Below, one piece after another: positions 4,092 to 5,793 of a stretch of DNA of 5,793 nucleotides. The first letter of the stretch is position 1; the number at the start of each line of letters is the position of its first letter. Origin of the DNA: Candidatus Methanoplasma sp. (GTDB lineage Archaea > Thermoplasmatota > Thermoplasmata > Methanomassiliicoccales > Methanomethylophilaceae); contig JAISPV010000055.1 of the NCBI GenBank assembly GCA_031274665.1, positions 1 through 5,793 on the forward strand. Reading direction: 5' to 3'. The position numbers and the translations under genes are program-made. The notes beneath the pieces were generated by a model. The model did no database searches. It was not told the origin of the DNA and worked only from the letters and a program-made list of their open reading frames with translations.

Positions 4092-5793
4092 CCTTATCTC
4101 ATCGGCCGTCAGCATCATGCGGCCGGTGGCTATCACTTTGCCGTCGGGACCTATCACCATCACTTCTTCCATCGGCCTCAGTTCGGCATCGCACTCGGTG
4201 ACGAACTGACAGAACACGTTCCTTCCTTCCGATACGAAGGGGACCGCATCATCGGTCACCCTGACGCTCATGAACGGCGCCTTGATGGCCGATGCGATCC
4301 TGTCCGCCCCTTCTTTCCTCAGTGTGTACAGTCCGTCTCCCGCACGCATGGAAAGGATGTGCTCCCCGTCCGAGATGACGTTCCTTATCTTTCCCGTCTT
4401 TCTGCTGATGACAAAATCTACCTTGCCTCTGAAGAGTACATCGGTGGCCTCGATGCCGAATTGGTATCTGGATACTGCCTTCGCTCTGATCATATCCGCA
4501 TCGTATGTCTCGGTACAGCAGTCCGCTATCTCCCGGCCGTTCGCCATCTCTGAGAATTTGCACTGAAGGAATTCGATCGTGGTCGATTTGGATTCTAACA
4601 CCGTATCGACGTCCTCGATCCTCGGGAAGACGGACTGCGCTATCGGATAGATCTCGTCCAATTCAGCCGGGACCGGTCCGAAGGGGGAAACGACCACCGG
4701 CGTATACCCGGCCCTTCTGGCCCTGTCAAAATCGGCCGCCATTGCCTTGCTGTACGGTTTGCTCCCATCATCATAGAACAGGGCGGCCTTTTCGGTCACC
4801 GGAACATATCTCTCCATTACTCTGGATAGATATCTTCCGAACACCGGCCTCCCTCTCGTTTCCGCTCCGGTGTAGAACATGGCGCCGTCCCTGCTGATAG
4901 GGTCGTATCTTTCCAGGAATTCCCAATGCTCCTCCAGCCGCCTCAGACCGTCGAGCATGGCGGGGTGCGCTCTGCATCTTATCTCGGCCAGCTCCCAGAG
5001 GCGGCCTTCTCTGATGTATCTCTTTACAAGTGCCAGCTCATCTTTTATCTGGTAGAGGTTGTGCTTTGCGATGGTCTTCGTCCTCTCTCCGCCGCCCAGT
5101 TTTCTGAGTGAATCTAGAGTATGACCGCGGCATGCGGGGCAGCTGCAGTCGAGGGACTGCATATCCTGCAGACGATACGTGCCGTCGATGAACATCATCC
5201 TGTCGTCTCTGGCGAACTTCGCATACGAAGCCGAATCGAAAAGGTCGCATCCCATCAACGCCGCAAGCGCGAGCACCATGGGATGTCCTGCGCCGAACAG
5301 ATGCACCGGCCTGCCGGGAGCCAGTCCCTTTTTCGACGATATCACGACGTCGACGAGCTCAAGATACCTGTATTGTTCCATTAGAGGGACAACTCCTCCG
5401 ATAGGATGGACATCGACCTCCATGGACGCCATCTTCCTAGCGCAGTCCTCTCTGAGATCCTGATAGATCGAACCTTGTATGACCCCGTTGATCATCATGT
5501 CCCCTTTCATGCCGCAGGCTTCCTTCGTCCTTTCAAGCGTTACCTCGATGGAACGCGCCGTCTGTTCCTTCGTCCAGAACGGCTCGGTGAAAATGTCGAG
5601 GACTGTGCCGATATCGGAGCCTATTTCCTTCTGGAACTGGACCATCTCCTCGTTGGTGACCTCGACCTCGCCGTACATATGGCTCTGGAACGTCCCGGAG
5701 TCGGTCATTATCACTCCCGGAAAATCAAGCATCTCATGCAGTCCGATCTCTTGGGCCTTCGCCTTCAGGTCCGGCGTGTTCTTTATTATGTAT
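4035..5793 (-). CDS. tgtA: Archaeal tRNA-guanine(15) transglycosylase, 5' end outside window
   Basis: The enzyme replaces guanine-15 in the tRNA D-arm with preQ0, the first tRNA-level step of archaeosine synthesis. The frame stays open to the right edge (Y-I-I-K-N-T-P-D upstream of the ATG at 5732), so that ATG is internal and 585 residues are visible. M-T-D-S-G-T-F-Q near 5708-5685 contains the first active-site Asp. G-C-D-L-F-D-S-A near 5252-5229 contains the nucleophile region. The zinc site is C-x-C-x2-C at 5147-5130 followed by His 23 residues later (5063-5061). P-F-G-P-V-P-A-E near 5585-5560 in protein order lies after these, in the C1 region (about 4685-4660 on this strand), then Y-Q-F-G in C2. 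A PUA domain follows from about 4275 to 4050 and ends G-V-A-V-K-V-R. By comparison with the Pyrococcus enzyme about 65 N-terminal residues are missing. The visible part from the first Asp is about 65 residues longer than in Pyrococcus. The 3' end overlaps pcc1 by 57 bases. Confidence 0.93.
   Translation of the reverse strand, partial: YIIKNTPDLKAKAQEIGLHEMLDFPGVIMTDSGTFQSHMYGEVEVTNEEMVQFQKEIGSDIGTVLDIFTEPFWTKEQTARSIEVTLERTKEACGMKGDMMINGVIQGSIYQDLREDCARKMASMEVDVHPIGGVVPLMEQYRYLELVDVVISSKKGLAPGRPVHLFGAGHPMVLALAALMGCDLFDSASYAKFARDDRMMFIDGTYRLQDMQSLDCSCPACRGHTLDSLRKLGGGERTKTIAKHNLYQIKDELALVKRYIREGRLWELAEIRCRAHPAMLDGLRRLEEHWEFLERYDPISRDGAMFYTGAETRGRPVFGRYLSRVMERYVPVTEKAALFYDDGSKPYSKAMAADFDRARRAGYTPVVVSPFGPVPAELDEIYPIAQSVFPRIEDVDTVLESKSTTIEFLQCKFSEMANGREIADCCTETYDADMIRAKAVSRYQFGIEATDVLFRGKVDFVISRKTGKIRNVISDGEHILSMRAGDGLYTLRKEGADRIASAIKAPFMSVRVTDDAVPFVSEGRNVFCQFVTECDAELRPMEEVMVIGPDGKVIATGRMMLTADEIRSFKKGVAVKVRSGAGDEA
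4081..4085 (+). terminator. Possible oligo-T termination signal at the end of pcc1
   Basis: A run of five T residues lies two codons before the pcc1 stop, within the tgtA overlap. Archaeal RNA polymerase can terminate at T-rich tracts without a hairpin, but five T is the lower limit and the site lies before the stop codon. Transcripts ending exactly here would lack it. This is a weak candidate, given only because no other plus-strand T-tract is seen at the end of the operon. Confidence 0.2.

Noticed and set aside
5730..5732. ATG as the start of tgtA
   Set aside because: Twenty further in-frame codons up to the window edge read as conserved TgtA sequence, and the expected N-terminal part of the catalytic domain would be missing.

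Overview
The window holds six genes and almost no non-coding DNA. Five lie on the plus strand as one tight block: the 3' part of a leuA-type 2-isopropylmalate synthase, complete leuC, leuD and leuB, then a small Pcc1-family gene (KEOPS complex subunit). The sixth, on the minus strand and cut by the right edge, is the archaeal tRNA-guanine(15) transglycosylase TgtA. The source is an archaeon: TgtA has the archaeal architecture (catalytic domain, C1/C2 region, PUA domain), Pcc1 belongs to the archaeal/eukaryal KEOPS complex, and the LeuC/LeuD pair is of the short archaeal type with separate subunits. The moderately GC-rich DNA, frequent ATA isoleucine codons and use of TGA as the stop of all six genes would suit a Thermoplasmata/Methanomassiliicoccales-like lineage. 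That placement is inference only.

Positions 1-3824 are a leucine-pathway operon. LeuA joins acetyl-CoA to 2-oxoisovalerate, LeuCD isomerises 2-isopropylmalate to 3-isopropylmalate, and LeuB oxidatively decarboxylates this to 2-oxoisocaproate. The three internal junctions overlap by 1 to 4 bases (TGATG, TGATG, TTGA), each with a GGAGG Shine-Dalgarno sequence inside the preceding gene, so translational coupling is likely. The C-terminal LeuA dimer domain argues for isopropylmalate or citramalate synthesis rather than the homocitrate (AksA) route to coenzyme B. A valine in the LeuD specificity loop and a Leu-Leu pair in LeuB also favour the leucine pathway, but citramalate-derived substrates for isoleucine synthesis cannot be excluded.

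Positions 3828-4091 encode Pcc1, three bases after leuB and probably on the same transcript. From the right edge to 4035, TgtA runs in the opposite direction; its last 57 coding bases overlap the end of pcc1. Pcc1 (t6A at tRNA position 37) and TgtA (first step of archaeosine at tRNA position 15) are both tRNA-modification proteins, so the right half is a convergent tRNA-modification pair attached to an amino-acid operon.

No RNA gene, mobile element, CRISPR array or gene-free stretch above 3 bases is visible. I do not see a previously undescribed system. The points most worth a second look are the long arm segment and mixed family signatures of LeuB, the unusual LeuD loop, and the convergent overlap with a small GC hairpin at the TgtA stop codon.
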